DNA of 64,000 bases from Sphingomonas donggukensis (lineage in GTDB: Bacteria; Pseudomonadota; Alphaproteobacteria; Sphingomonadales; Sphingomonadaceae): assembly GCF_023674425.1 (NCBI RefSeq), contig NZ_CP098401.1:2773501-2837500 (forward strand), written 5' to 3'. This document shows, piece by piece, positions 51,475-64,000 of this stretch. The notes under the pieces are model-generated. The model had not been told where the DNA came from, did not search any database, and saw only the letters and a list, made by a program, of their open reading frames with translations. Position numbers and translations under genes: made by a program. The first letter of the stretch is position 1, and the number at the start of each line of letters is the position of its first letter.

Positions 51475-53046
51475 ATGACCGCCACCACCCCGCAGCGTGC
51501 CTTCGGCTACGTCCGTGTTTCCAGTGAAGAGGAAGGCGGCGGCCAGAATGCGAGCATTGCCGCTCAGCGCGCGGCAATCGAAGCGGCTGCCGCGCAGGAG
51601 GGCGTCGAACTCGTGAAGGTGTTCGAGGAACCGGATGTCTCCGGACGAAAGCTTCATCGCAAGCAGTTCGATCGGATGGTCACGCTGGCGACCGCAGCCG
51701 AGCGGCCGGTCGATATCATCTACGTGTTCCGCCTCGACCGCTATGCCCGCAATCTCTTCACTCATGTCGTAACGGATCAGAAGCTGGAGGCCGCAGGCGT
51801 CCGGCTCATCTCACTGACCGAGCGCTTCAGCGATGATGCCAGCGGTCGACTGCTGCGCAACTTCATTGCACTGATCAACGAGAAATACTCGATCGACGCG
51901 GCAGCGCATACGCGCAAGAATCGGCGAGAGAATGCCAGCGCCGGCTACTTCAACGGCGGCCGCGTTCCCTATGGTTATGAAGCGCAAACCGTCGCGGTTT
52001 TCGGGAAGAAGGAACGCAAGCAACTCTTCGTGCACGAGGCTGAAGCTAAGGTCGTCCAATCGATCTTCAGTCTGGCGCTGCAAGGCGTCGATGGTGAGCG
52101 CATGGGCACTCGCGCGATCTCAGAATACCTGAAGGCGCAAGGACATCGGATGCGCGGCAGCCTGTTCCACGATAGCTCGGTGGACGGCATTCTGACCCGA
52201 TCGCACTATCGAGGCTTCCACGTCGATCGAACGGCGGACGAGCACGGTCATCCCGCCGAGATCACTGTGGCCTGTCCCCAGTTGGTCGATCCCGATATTG
52301 TCGATCGCGTTGCAGCACTTCGGGCGTCCACGGCGCCGCGCGTCACTCCGCCGCGCACCACTAGCTCCAAAACCCTGTTGAAAAAAGTGGGCCAATGTGG
52401 CGCGCCGACGTGCGGCTCGGGGCTTACGATCAGAACCGGCAAGTCCGGACAGTATGGCGATTATATCTGCAACTCCAAGGCGACGCGCGGCGCAAAAAGC
52501 TGTGGCACCAGAGCAATCCGCCAAGACGCGCTTGACGGTATCGTAATCGATACGCTGCTTGAACGCGTGCTCGAGCCCGAACGCTTGAAACAGCTTCTCG
52601 TGGCGGTTCTCGAACGCTCGGATGCCGCCGACGAACGACGTCGCGCGGACCTGCATCGCGTGACCGCCGAACACGGCGCGACTCAGCGCCGACTGCGCAA
52701 TCTTCTCGAGATGGTCGAGACCGGACTGATCAGCCCGCGCGATCCCACGCTTGCTGGTCGGTTGGCGGAGCTTCGTGAGGCCCTGGACCAGATGAATGCG
52801 ACTCGTCGCAGTATCGAGGCGCAGTCGGCGCGTGGCGCACTGCGCATCAACGAGGCGACGGTTAAAAAGTGCGGGAAGCTGATCGCCGATCGCGTTCGCT
52901 ACGACAGCCCGGCGCTCCGGCAAGCTTATGTCGACAAGGTGGTCGTCACCAACGACAGCATTACAATTACCGGTCGCAAGGCAGCCCTTGAAGCCGCCAT
53001 CCTACACGGCAACCGCAGAGGCTCGCGCTGCGGTGCCCAGTTTTGA
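51475..53046 (+). CDS. Large serine recombinase (integrase)
   Basis: The 523-aa product has the resolvase catalytic domain with nucleophile Ser16 (GYVRVSSEEE), VSGRKLHRKQFDRM and the FRLDRYARN arginine motif. A recombinase domain follows (about 155-290), then a zinc ribbon (CGAPTCGSGL with CNSKATRGAKSCG, about 310-345) and a coiled-coil (about 385-450). This is the architecture of phage and mobile-element integrases. AGGAAAG precedes ATG 51475. The stop lies 8 bp from the 3' end of tRNA-Leu, the probable attachment site. Confidence 0.95.
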   Translation: MTATTPQRAFGYVRVSSEEEGGGQNASIAAQRAAIEAAAAQEGVELVKVFEEPDVSGRKLHRKQFDRMVTLATAAERPVDIIYVFRLDRYARNLFTHVVTDQKLEAAGVRLISLTERFSDDASGRLLRNFIALINEKYSIDAAAHTRKNRRENASAGYFNGGRVPYGYEAQTVAVFGKKERKQLFVHEAEAKVVQSIFSLALQGVDGERMGTRAISEYLKAQGHRMRGSLFHDSSVDGILTRSHYRGFHVDRTADEHGHPAEITVACPQLVDPDIVDRVAALRASTAPRVTPPRTTSSKTLLKKVGQCGAPTCGSGLTIRTGKSGQYGDYICNSKATRGAKSCGTRAIRQDALDGIVIDTLLERVLEPERLKQLLVAVLERSDAADERRRADLHRVTAEHGATQRRLRNLLEMVETGLISPRDPTLAGRLAELREALDQMNATRRSIEAQSARGALRINEATVKKCGKLIADRVRYDSPALRQAYVDKVVVTNDSITITGRKAALEAAILHGNRRGSRCGAQF

Positions 53047-53053
53047 CCGGAAA

Positions 53054-53140
53054 TGGTGCCCAGAAGAGGACTCGAACCTCCACGCCCTTGCGAGCGCCAG
53101 CACCTGAAGCTGGTGCGTCTACCAATTCCGCCATCTGGGC
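53054..53140 (-). tRNA. tRNA-Leu (anticodon CAG)
   Basis: The minus strand reads GCCCAGATGGCGGAATTGGT at the 5' end and ends CTTCTGGGCACCA. The 7-bp acceptor stem (GCCCAGA with TCTGGGC), anticodon arm CCAGC-TTCAGGT-GCTGG with CAG, a long variable arm, the GTTCGAGTC T-loop and an encoded CCA give 87 nt. The class II structure confirms leucine. The gene is the right boundary of the putative integrated element. Confidence 0.97.
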
Positions 53141-53245
53141 ACGGGGTAGGCCGGCGCCTCTAGGGGAGGGCGGTTGCGCTTGTCAACAGCGCGCGGCATG
53201 GGGGTCGGCGAAGGTTCGATCTTTTTTGTCGGAAGGTGCGTGCGC

Positions 53246-54181
53246 GTGGTCAGGAACAAGCTGGTGGTGCTGTTCGGTGGGGGCGGGTTCGTCGGGCGCT
53301 ATGTCGCGCAGGCGCTGCTCGCCGCCGGTGCGCGGGTGCGGGTGGCGCAGCGCGATCCGCGGGCGGCGGTGTTCCTGAAGCCGCTGGGTGGCCTTGGCCA
53401 GACGCAGTTCGTCGCGGTCGACGTGCGCAAGCCGGAAACGGTCGCGCGGGCGCTCGCCGGGGCCGACATGGCGGTCAACCTGGTCGGCGCGTTCGCGAAC
53501 ATGGACGCGCTGCACGTCGATGGCGCGCGCCATATCGCCGAGGCGGCGAGGGATTCGGGCGTGCAGGCGCTGGTCCACGTCTCCGCGATCGGCGCCGATC
53601 CGGAGAGCGCGTCGGCCTATGGCCGCACCAAGGGCGAGGGCGAGGCGGCGGTGCGCGCGGCGTTCCCGGACGCGACGATCCTGCGGCCGTCGCTCGTCTT
53701 CGGGCGCGAGGATGCGTTCACCAACCGCTTCGCGTCGATGATCGCCAAGGCGCCGATGGTGCCGGTGCTGCGCGCGGGCACGCGGTTCCAGCCGGTGTAT
53801 GTGAAGGACGTCGCCGATGCCGTCGTCCGCGCGCTGGAGGCGCCGGCGGTGGCGGCGGGGCGGGTGCTGGAGCTGGGCGGGCCCGACGTGCTGACGATGC
53901 GCGCGATCCAGGACTATCTGGCGCACGAAGTCGGGCGGTCGCCGGCGATGCTGGAACTGCCCGACGGCGTGGGCGCGATGATCGCGTCGATGGGCTTCCT
54001 GCCGGGCGCGCCCATCACGTCGGACCAGTGGACCATGCTCCAGCGCGACAATGTCGTGGCCAGCGCAGAGGATGGGTTCGCCGCACTCGGCATCGTGCCG
54101 ACCGCGATGGCGAGCGTCGCGGGCGCGTGGCTGGTCCGCTATCGCCGCCACGGCCGCTTCGCCAAGCGCGCCACGGCCTGA
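53246..54181 (+). CDS. NDUFA9-like NAD(P)-binding (atypical SDR) protein
   Basis: The product is about 311 aa, with an N-terminal Rossmann motif VVLFGGGGFVGRYVAQALLA, the segment VHVSAIGADPESASAYGRTK where YxxxK lies, and VLELGGPDVLTMRAIQDYL. It matches the complex I accessory NDUFA9/39-kDa family found widely in alphaproteobacteria. The start is uncertain: GTG 53246 has GGAAGG at good spacing; GTG 53240 and ATG 53198 are alternatives. The gene lies 11 bp before uppP. Confidence 0.85.
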   Translation: MVRNKLVVLFGGGGFVGRYVAQALLAAGARVRVAQRDPRAAVFLKPLGGLGQTQFVAVDVRKPETVARALAGADMAVNLVGAFANMDALHVDGARHIAEAARDSGVQALVHVSAIGADPESASAYGRTKGEGEAAVRAAFPDATILRPSLVFGREDAFTNRFASMIAKAPMVPVLRAGTRFQPVYVKDVADAVVRALEAPAVAAGRVLELGGPDVLTMRAIQDYLAHEVGRSPAMLELPDGVGAMIASMGFLPGAPITSDQWTMLQRDNVVASAEDGFAALGIVPTAMASVAGAWLVRYRRHGRFAKRATA

Positions 54182-54192
54182 TCGGACACCCC

Positions 54193-54990
54193 ATGGACTT
54201 CATCACCGCGATCATCCTCGGCATCGTCGAGGGTGTCACCGAATTCCTGCCGGTGTCTTCCACCGGCCACCTGATCCTGGCGACCGAACTGCTCGGCTAT
54301 GACGCGGCCAAATGGTCGGTGTTCAACATCGCCATCCAGCCGGGCGCGATCCTGGCGATCGTCGTGTTGTACTGGCGGACGTTCTGGGCGGTCGGCGCGG
54401 GGTTGCTGAAGTGGCAGGCCGAATCGGTCGCGTTCGTGCGCAACCTGCTGATCGCGTTCATCCCCGCGGTGGTGCTGGGGCTGGCGTTCGGCGACCAGAT
54501 CGACGCGCTGCTCGAAAATGCGACGGTCGTCGCCTGGGCGCTGATCGCCGGCGGGGTCGGCATCTTGATCGTGGAGAAGCTGGCGAAGACCGAGAATGTC
54601 TATGGCATCTCGGGCGTCAGCGTGGCGCAGTCGGTGAAGATCGGCCTCGTCCAGTGCCTCGCGATGGTGCCGGGGGTCAGCCGGTCGGGCGCGACGATCA
54701 TGGGCGCGATGTCGCTGGGGATCGATCGCCGGACCGCGGCGGATTTCAGCTTCTTCCTCGCGATCCCGACGCTGACCGGGGCGACCGCGCTGCAGCTCTA
54801 CAAGCACCGCGATGCGATCCATGGCGGCGATATCGAGCTGATCCTGGTCGGCGCGGCGGTCTCGTTCGTGGTCGCGTTGGCGGTGGTGAAGGCGTTCATG
54901 GCAGTAGTGACGCGCTACGGCTTCGCGCCATTTGCCTGGTACCGAATAGTGGCGGGTGCGGTCGCTCTGGTGTGGTTGAACGGTAGATAG
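54193..54990 (+). CDS. uppP: Undecaprenyl-diphosphatase UppP
   Basis: The 265-aa membrane protein has the UppP motifs GIVEGVTEFLPVSSTGHLIL near the N-terminus and VPGVSRSGATIMGAMSLGI near 155, with about eight membrane helices. It dephosphorylates undecaprenyl diphosphate to recycle the lipid carrier of peptidoglycan and other envelope polymers. ATG 54193 follows the previous stop by 11 bp, so the two genes are probably co-transcribed. Confidence 0.97.
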   Translation: MDFITAIILGIVEGVTEFLPVSSTGHLILATELLGYDAAKWSVFNIAIQPGAILAIVVLYWRTFWAVGAGLLKWQAESVAFVRNLLIAFIPAVVLGLAFGDQIDALLENATVVAWALIAGGVGILIVEKLAKTENVYGISGVSVAQSVKIGLVQCLAMVPGVSRSGATIMGAMSLGIDRRTAADFSFFLAIPTLTGATALQLYKHRDAIHGGDIELILVGAAVSFVVALAVVKAFMAVVTRYGFAPFAWYRIVAGAVALVWLNGR

Positions 54991-55124
54991 GGCCGGATCG
55001 GTAACTTACCTGGCGTATTTTATTGCGTGGGCGCGTAACGATCCTGCTTTCTGCGGTTCATTAAGACAGTATAGCTGACCTATCTGCCTAATTTACCGTG
55101 ACAGCATGTGTTGGCGCCGATACG

Positions 55125-55147
55125 CGATTCCCCGAACAAGGGGATCG
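55125..55147 (+). promoter_or_regulatory. Hairpin over the gltD ribosome-binding region
   Basis: CGAT-T-CCCC (55125-55133) can pair with GGGGATCG (55140-55147) around GAACAA, with one bulged T. The right arm holds the only G-rich stretch before ATG 55151, so folding would hide the ribosome site. The rest of the 160-bp gap after uppP shows no clear promoter. Confidence 0.35.
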
Positions 55148-55150
55148 GGC

Positions 55151-56589
55151 ATGGCCGGTGATACGCTGCTGAAATTCGTCGACCGCGATCAGGCCTATCC
55201 GGCAAAGCGCGACGCACAGGCGCGCGCCGATGACTTCCGCGAGATCGCCGAGCGCTACGCGTCGTCCACCGCCGAGGACCAGGCCGCGCGCTGTTCGCAA
55301 TGCGGCGTGCCGTACTGCTCGGTGCATTGCCCGCTGCACAACCATATCCCCGACTGGCTGCGGCTGACCGCGGAGGGGCGGCTGCGCGAGGCCTATCAAC
55401 TCAGCAACGCGACCTCGACCATGCCCGAGATCTGCGGGCGCATCTGTCCGCAGGACCGGTTGTGCGAGGGCAATTGCGTGATCGAATTCTCCGGCCACGG
55501 CGCGGTGACGATCGGATCGGTCGAGAAATTCATCACCGACACCGCGTGGGAGGAGGGCTGGGTCGAGCCGCTGGTGCCGGGTCGCCCGCGCGGGCAGTCG
55601 GTCGGCGTGATCGGCGCGGGACCGGCGGGGTTGAGCGCTGCGGAATATCTGCGCGGCTATGGCTATGACGTCCATGTCTATGACCGCCATGACCGGGCGG
55701 GCGGGCTGCTGACCTACGGCATCCCCGGCTTCAAGCTGGAAAAGCCGGTGGTGATGCGCCGTGTCGATCGGCTGAAGGCGGGCGGGATCGTGTTTCATGA
55801 AGGGTTCGCAGTCGGCAGCGACGCGAGCCTCGACGAGTTGCGCGCGCGCCACGACGCGGTGCTGATCGCGACCGGGGTGTACAAGGCGAGGGCGATCAAG
55901 GCGCCGGGCGTCGGCGCGGCGGGCGTGGTCGAGGCGCTCGATTTCCTGACCGCGTCCAATCGCAAGGGGTTCGGCGACGCCGTGCCCGCGTTCGACGACG
56001 GATCACTCGATGCGGCGGGGAAGCATGTCGTCGTGATCGGCGGCGGCGACACCGCGATGGACTGCGTCCGCACCGCCGTCCGCCAGGGCGCCGCCAGCGT
56101 CAAATGCCTGTACCGCCGGGACCGCGCCAACATGCCGGGGTCGCAGCGCGAAGTCGCCAACGCCGAGGAGGAAGGCGTCGAGTTCGTCTGGCTCTCCGCC
56201 CCGCAAGCGTTCGACGGCGGCGACGTCGTGAGCGGGGTGAAGGCGTCGCGGATGCGGCTGGGCGCCCCCGATGCGAGCGGCCGCCGCGCGCCCGAGGTCG
56301 ACCCGGACGGCGGCTTTTCGGTGCAAGCCGATCTGGTCATCAAGGCGCTGGGCTTCGATGCTGAAGATCTGCCGACGATGTTCGGCGCACCCGAACTGGG
56401 AGTCACCCGCTGGGGCACGCTCAGGGTCGATGCGCGGTCGATGATGACCAGCCTGGAGGGCGTGTTCGCCGCCGGCGACATCGTCCGCGGCGCGAGCCTG
56501 GTCGTCTGGGCAATCCGCGACGGACGCGACGTGAGCGAGCGGATGCACAGCTGGTTGAAGGCGAAGGCGACGAACGCGAAGGTGGCGGC

Positions 56590-56593
<4 letters not shown>
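55151..56593 (+). CDS. gltD: Glutamate synthase (NADPH) small subunit
   Basis: GltD supplies electrons from NADPH to the large subunit for glutamate synthesis from glutamine and 2-oxoglutarate. The 480-aa product has the N-terminal Fe-S cysteines (CSQCGVPYCSVHCP and CGRICPQDRLCEGNC), FAD motif GVIGAGPAGLSAAEYL near 155 and NADPH motif VIGGGDTAMDCVRTA near 300. ATG 55151 is preferred; an in-frame codon at 55106 adds a non-conserved Arg-rich stretch. The stop overlaps gltB (GTGA). Confidence 0.96.
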
Positions 56594-61107
<4,514 letters not shown>

Positions 61108-61214
61108 CCGTTCGCTGCACGGGGTCGGGCTTGGGCAATCAAATCCCGTTCAGCCGAGGCTAAGCCATTGTGCTATAAGCCTGCATCTTTCCTGTTCGAC
61201 TCGGGAGTGTTGCC

Positions 61215-61655
61215 ATGCGTCTGATCCCCATCGCCGCCGCGCTGTGCGTGGTCGCCGCTCCTGCCGCCGCGCAGCACCGCACGCCCGAAAGCGACGTCGC
61301 GCGGCGCATGGCCGACCCGGTGGTACAGGACGGTGCCGCCGCCGCGATCAGCGCGCTTGCCGGTATCGTGCTCGACACGCGCGTCGGCCCGCTCGCGCGC
61401 TGGACCGACCCGCGCGACGACATTCGTCCCAACGATACGCTGCGCGACTTGAAGCGGCGCGAGGACCCGAATTTTGAGCGGCACCTGCACAATGATGCCC
61501 GCCGCACGCTGGCGACCGCGGGTGCCGCGGCGGGCGATTTGGCGGCAATGATGGGCGAGTTGCGCCACACCGCCGACCGGCTGCAGGCCGCGGTCGCGCC
61601 GATCGCCGGGGCATATGGCGCGCCCGCTTACGACGATTACGACGACGGCTACTGA
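61215..61655 (+). CDS. Hypothetical periplasmic protein
   Basis: The 146-aa product has a clear signal peptide (MRLIPIAAALCVVAAPAAAQ) and an Ala/Asp/Arg-rich mature part with no recognised domain. It ends with an Asp/Tyr tail (YDDYDDGY). GGGAG precedes ATG 61215. It contains one conserved-looking segment, LARWTDPRDDIRPNDTLRDL. The 3' end overlaps the convergent membrane gene by 7 bp. Confidence 0.78.
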   Translation: MRLIPIAAALCVVAAPAAAQHRTPESDVARRMADPVVQDGAAAAISALAGIVLDTRVGPLARWTDPRDDIRPNDTLRDLKRREDPNFERHLHNDARRTLATAGAAAGDLAAMMGELRHTADRLQAAVAPIAGAYGAPAYDDYDDGY

Positions 61656-62209
61656 CGCCGCCGCACCCGCCAGCCGATCGCGCTCGCCGCGCCGGCCAAT
61701 GCCAGCACCGGCCAGCCGCCGTCGGTGACGAACAGATAGATGACGCTCCCCGCGGCGACTGCGCCGAGCAGCCCGGTCGCCCATGCAAGCGGCAGCACGC
61801 GCGCGCTGGTCACCGCGCCGATCGCCACTGAAGCCAGCGCGTTCGCTCCCAGCCAGATATAGGACGCCGCCGCCGACAGCGCGCCCGCGAACGGCAGCTT
61901 GACGGTTGCGAACCCGGTCATCGCATTGGGGAAGCTGTCCGCCGACAGATGCACGCCGATGCCCAGGGCAAGGCCAGGTAGCAGCCGCCGCCCCGCCGGG
62001 TGCAGCAGCACGATCAGCAGCGGAACGACGCTGTGCGTCAGTGCGCTGCGATGCCTGAGCGGCAGCAGGAAATCGAGGTCCGGCACCCCCAGCCCGACCA
62101 CGAAACTCGCCAGGATCAGGGCCGCGACGTGCCCGCGCGGAATCGTTTCGTCCAAACCGCGCAATCCCCTTTCCGCGCCCACCGGCTTTCGCCATAGAAT
62201 GAAGCCCAT
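61649..62209 (-). CDS. YdjM-like membrane protein (metal-dependent hydrolase family)
   Basis: The 186-aa product has about four or five membrane helices. PDLDF, HRSALTHSVVPLLIV and VHLSADSFP are spaced like the conserved Asp/His residues of the YdjM membrane-bound hydrolase family. The start is uncertain: ATG 62209 shares a CATG with a start codon of the divergent gene and has no ribosome site; GTG 62182 is an in-frame alternative. Confidence 0.65.
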   Translation of the reverse strand: MGFILWRKPVGAERGLRGLDETIPRGHVAALILASFVVGLGVPDLDFLLPLRHRSALTHSVVPLLIVLLHPAGRRLLPGLALGIGVHLSADSFPNAMTGFATVKLPFAGALSAAASYIWLGANALASVAIGAVTSARVLPLAWATGLLGAVAAGSVIYLFVTDGGWPVLALAGAASAIGWRVRRRQ

Positions 62210-62882
62210 GTGGCAGCTTTATCAATTCCCCCTGTGCCCCTTCTCGCGCAAGGTCCGGCTGCTGCTGGCCGAAAAGGGCGTCGGCTACGAACCGGTGCGC
62301 GAATCGCCGTGGCTGCGTCGCGATGAGTTCATCGACATGAATCCCGCCGGCCAGACCCCGGTGATGGTCGAGGTCGGGCGCGGATCGGCGCCGCTGATCG
62401 ATTCGATGGCGATCTGCGAATATTTCGAGGAAACCGTCGATAAGGCGGCGATGATCAACGGCACTGCCGCCAATCGCGCCGAAATCCGCCGGCTGGTCGC
62501 GTGGTTCGACACGCAATTCTTCCGCGACATCACGGCGCCTTTGCTCGAGGAGCGGATGGTCAAGCGCCTGGTCCACCGCATGACCCCCGATGCGGCGATG
62601 CTGCGCGAGGCGATGAAGGCCGCGGTCGGGCATCTCGACTATATCGATTACCTGCTCGATCACCGCACCTGGCTGGCCGGGGCGACGATGAGCCTTGCCG
62701 ACCTCGCCGCGGCGGCGCAGATTTCGGTGGCCGACTATCTCGGCGGGATCGACTGGAAAAGCCACGAACAGGCCAAACGCTGGTACGTCGGCATGAAGAG
62801 CCGCCCGAGCTTCCGCCCGCTGCTGGCCGAGCGGATGGAGGTCATCAGCCCGCCCGCCGATTACGAGAAGCTGGACCTGTAG
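62199..62882 (+). CDS. Glutathione S-transferase family protein
   Basis: The 227-aa product has the thioredoxin-like GST N-domain with PLCPFSRKVRLLLAEKG (Cys in the position of omega/beta-class catalytic Cys), the cis-Pro/SNAIL region TPVMVEVGRGSAPLIDSMAI and an all-helical C-domain with GATMSLADLAAAAQISV. Such enzymes conjugate or reduce with glutathione. ATG 62199 and ATG 62208 (MWQLYQFPLCP) are both possible starts. Confidence 0.9.
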   Translation: MKPMWQLYQFPLCPFSRKVRLLLAEKGVGYEPVRESPWLRRDEFIDMNPAGQTPVMVEVGRGSAPLIDSMAICEYFEETVDKAAMINGTAANRAEIRRLVAWFDTQFFRDITAPLLEERMVKRLVHRMTPDAAMLREAMKAAVGHLDYIDYLLDHRTWLAGATMSLADLAAAAQISVADYLGGIDWKSHEQAKRWYVGMKSRPSFRPLLAERMEVISPPADYEKLDL

Positions 62883-62884
62883 GC

Positions 62885-63238
62885 GTGCATTGGCGGAGAG
62901 TGGCCTCGTACTGCCTGCCGCTTTTGATCTCCGCTTGCGATTATCCTACGTTCAGTACTTCGAAGCGCGAGGCTATTGCGACGGAAGCGCGCATTCTGAT
63001 GCGGCAATGGCCGACGAAAAACTACGTGATTGTACCGAACGGTCGGTTGCCGCCGACACTCGCCAGCCTCCATCCCGATGTGGTGATGGTGCGAACGGAT
63101 GGAGTGGACATCGTCACGACCCCTTTCTTTGATGGCGGGTGGGGATATTATGTACCGAAGTCGAGAAATCCATCGTCCAGCAATCTCTTGCGGCACCGAA
63201 GCCTCGGTCACGGCGTTTATTGGTTCCAACCCCACTGA
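62885..63238 (+). CDS. Small putative lipoprotein of unknown function
   Basis: The frame from GTG 62885 (or GTG 62900) encodes up to 117 aa with a lipobox-like LLISACDYP near residue 18. The rest (IVPNGRLPPTLASLHPDVVM, then FFDGGWGYYVPKSR) shows no known domain but a regular soluble composition. GC content is visibly lower than in neighbouring genes. It starts 3 bp after the GST stop, which suggests coupling. Confidence 0.6.
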   Translation: MHWRRVASYCLPLLISACDYPTFSTSKREAIATEARILMRQWPTKNYVIVPNGRLPPTLASLHPDVVMVRTDGVDIVTTPFFDGGWGYYVPKSRNPSSSNLLRHRSLGHGVYWFQPH

Positions 63239-63253
63239 CCAGCGGACGCATTC

Positions 63254-63868
63254 ATGCTCGAACACATCCCCCATTGGCTCGGCAAGGCGCTGAAGGGTGT
63301 GCGCGCGGGTCAGGACAAGCTGGCGATCGTGCAGGAGGGTTTGGGCAGCTTCGCCGCGATCGACCTGCGGAGCCCGGCGTTCGGCAATGGCGCGCGGCTG
63401 CCCGAGCGGTTCACCGCGGACGGGGCCGGGGTGTCGCCGCCGCTGTTCTGGAGCGGGGTGCCGGCAGAAGCGACGCGCCTTGCGCTGTTGGTCGAGGATG
63501 CCGACGCGCCGACGCCAAGCCCGCTGGTCCATGCCATCGTCTGGGACATTCCCGCCGGCGACGGGCAGCTGGCGGAGGGCGCGATCGTCGCCGACGGCGC
63601 GGGCGATGCCGGCGGCGACGTCGGGCGCAATTCCTACCTGCGCGAGGGCTGGCTGCCGCCCGATCCGCCGACCGGCCACGGCGAGCATAATTACGCCTTC
63701 CAGCTGTTCGCGCTGACCGGCGATGCCGACCCCGGCGACACGCCGACCCGCGGCGACATCATCGCCGCGATGAAGGGCCGGGTGCTCGCCGCGGGGCTGC
63801 TGACCGGCACCTATTCGCGCGGCACCCCGGCGAGCGTGGGGCCGATCGGCGCGGCGGCGCGAGCGTAA
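63254..63868 (+). CDS. YbhB/YbcL (PEBP) family protein
   Basis: The 204-aa product has the phosphatidylethanolamine-binding-protein fold: RFTADGAGVSPPLFWSGVPA, LLVEDADAPTPSPLVHAIVW and GHGEHNYAFQLFAL, the ligand-pocket motifs of the bacterial branch. No signal peptide is evident, so it is probably cytosolic. The bacterial members have no agreed physiological role. Confidence 0.92.
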   Translation: MLEHIPHWLGKALKGVRAGQDKLAIVQEGLGSFAAIDLRSPAFGNGARLPERFTADGAGVSPPLFWSGVPAEATRLALLVEDADAPTPSPLVHAIVWDIPAGDGQLAEGAIVADGAGDAGGDVGRNSYLREGWLPPDPPTGHGEHNYAFQLFALTGDADPGDTPTRGDIIAAMKGRVLAAGLLTGTYSRGTPASVGPIGAAARA

Positions 63869-63871
63869 GCG

Positions 63872-64000
63872 TCACCCGTTGACGATGTTCCCGCCATTCG
63901 GGTGCAGCACCTGTCCCGACATGTAGCTTGAGTCCTCACAGGCCAGGAACAGGAACGCCGGCGCGACTTCGCTCGGCTCGCCGGGGCGGCCCATCGGCGT
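63872..64000 (-). CDS. SDR family oxidoreductase, C-terminal end (cut by window edge)
   Basis: The minus-strand frame from the right edge to TGA (63872-63874) reads TPMGRPGEPSEVAPAFLFLA, then SSYMSGQVLHPNGGNIVNG. This is the typical last 40 residues of classical short-chain dehydrogenases (the R-x-G-x-P-x-E region, then the SG-Q/x-V-x-x-NGG strand). Catalytic and cofactor motifs lie outside the window. It converges with the PEBP gene. Confidence 0.9.
   Translation of the reverse strand, partial: TPMGRPGEPSEVAPAFLFLACEDSSYMSGQVLHPNGGNIVNG

Overview
The window is a high-GC (about 65-70 %) alphaproteobacterial chromosome segment that I would place in the Sphingomonadales, close to Sphingomonas. 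This rests on the protein sequences, the codon bias, the fliE-to-fliS flagellar gene order behind a sigma-54 activator of FlbD type, CtrA-like boxes and the style of the intergenic palindromes. No rRNA is present, so the placement is by overall resemblance only.

Layout. 1-639 is the N-terminal half of a chromate transporter (minus strand, cut by the window edge). 936-18450 is a nearly complete flagellar block: flagellin on the minus strand, then a FlbD-like activator followed by fliE-F-G-H-I-J-K-L-M-N-O-P-Q-R, flhB, fliD and fliS on the plus strand. It encodes the MS ring, switch, export apparatus, hook-length ruler, filament cap and flagellin chaperone; the rod, hook and motor genes lie elsewhere. 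18495-30181 holds housekeeping and signalling genes: a flavin reductase, a single-domain response regulator, a CorA/ZntB transporter, a siroheme-synthase-like protein, lysA, an LptM-like lipoprotein, argH, a TlpA-like thioredoxin, a cyclophilin, a FixL/FixJ-like pair, an HWE-type kinase and a PAS-LuxR regulator. 30289-35078 is a compact four-gene chaperone-usher pilus operon with an intrinsic terminator after the pilin gene.

35160-53071 looks like an integrated element of about 17.9 kb. It ends at a tRNA-Leu(CAG) gene, next to a large serine recombinase. A degenerate copy of the tRNA 3' end lies at its left edge. Its cargo is (a) a sulfide/persulfide module (persulfide dioxygenase, BigR/SqrR-type ArsR repressor, rhodanese, TauE exporter), (b) a SulP anion transporter behind a structured, cobalamin-riboswitch-like leader, (c) a six-gene membrane operon (DUF389, CPA1 antiporter, DUF2254, APC-like permease, ClC, SLC13 permease) in which all five gene junctions are 4-bp start/stop overlaps, and (d) a ParB-like protein without ParA plus several small unknown genes.

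53246-64000 returns to core genome: an NDUFA9-like protein, uppP, gltD-gltB, a periplasmic protein, a YdjM-like membrane protein, a glutathione S-transferase, a small lipoprotein, a PEBP-family protein and the C-terminus of an SDR.

The strongest candidates for an undescribed system are the six-gene, fully overlapping ion-transport operon and its association with a sulfide-responsive module on one tRNA-linked element.
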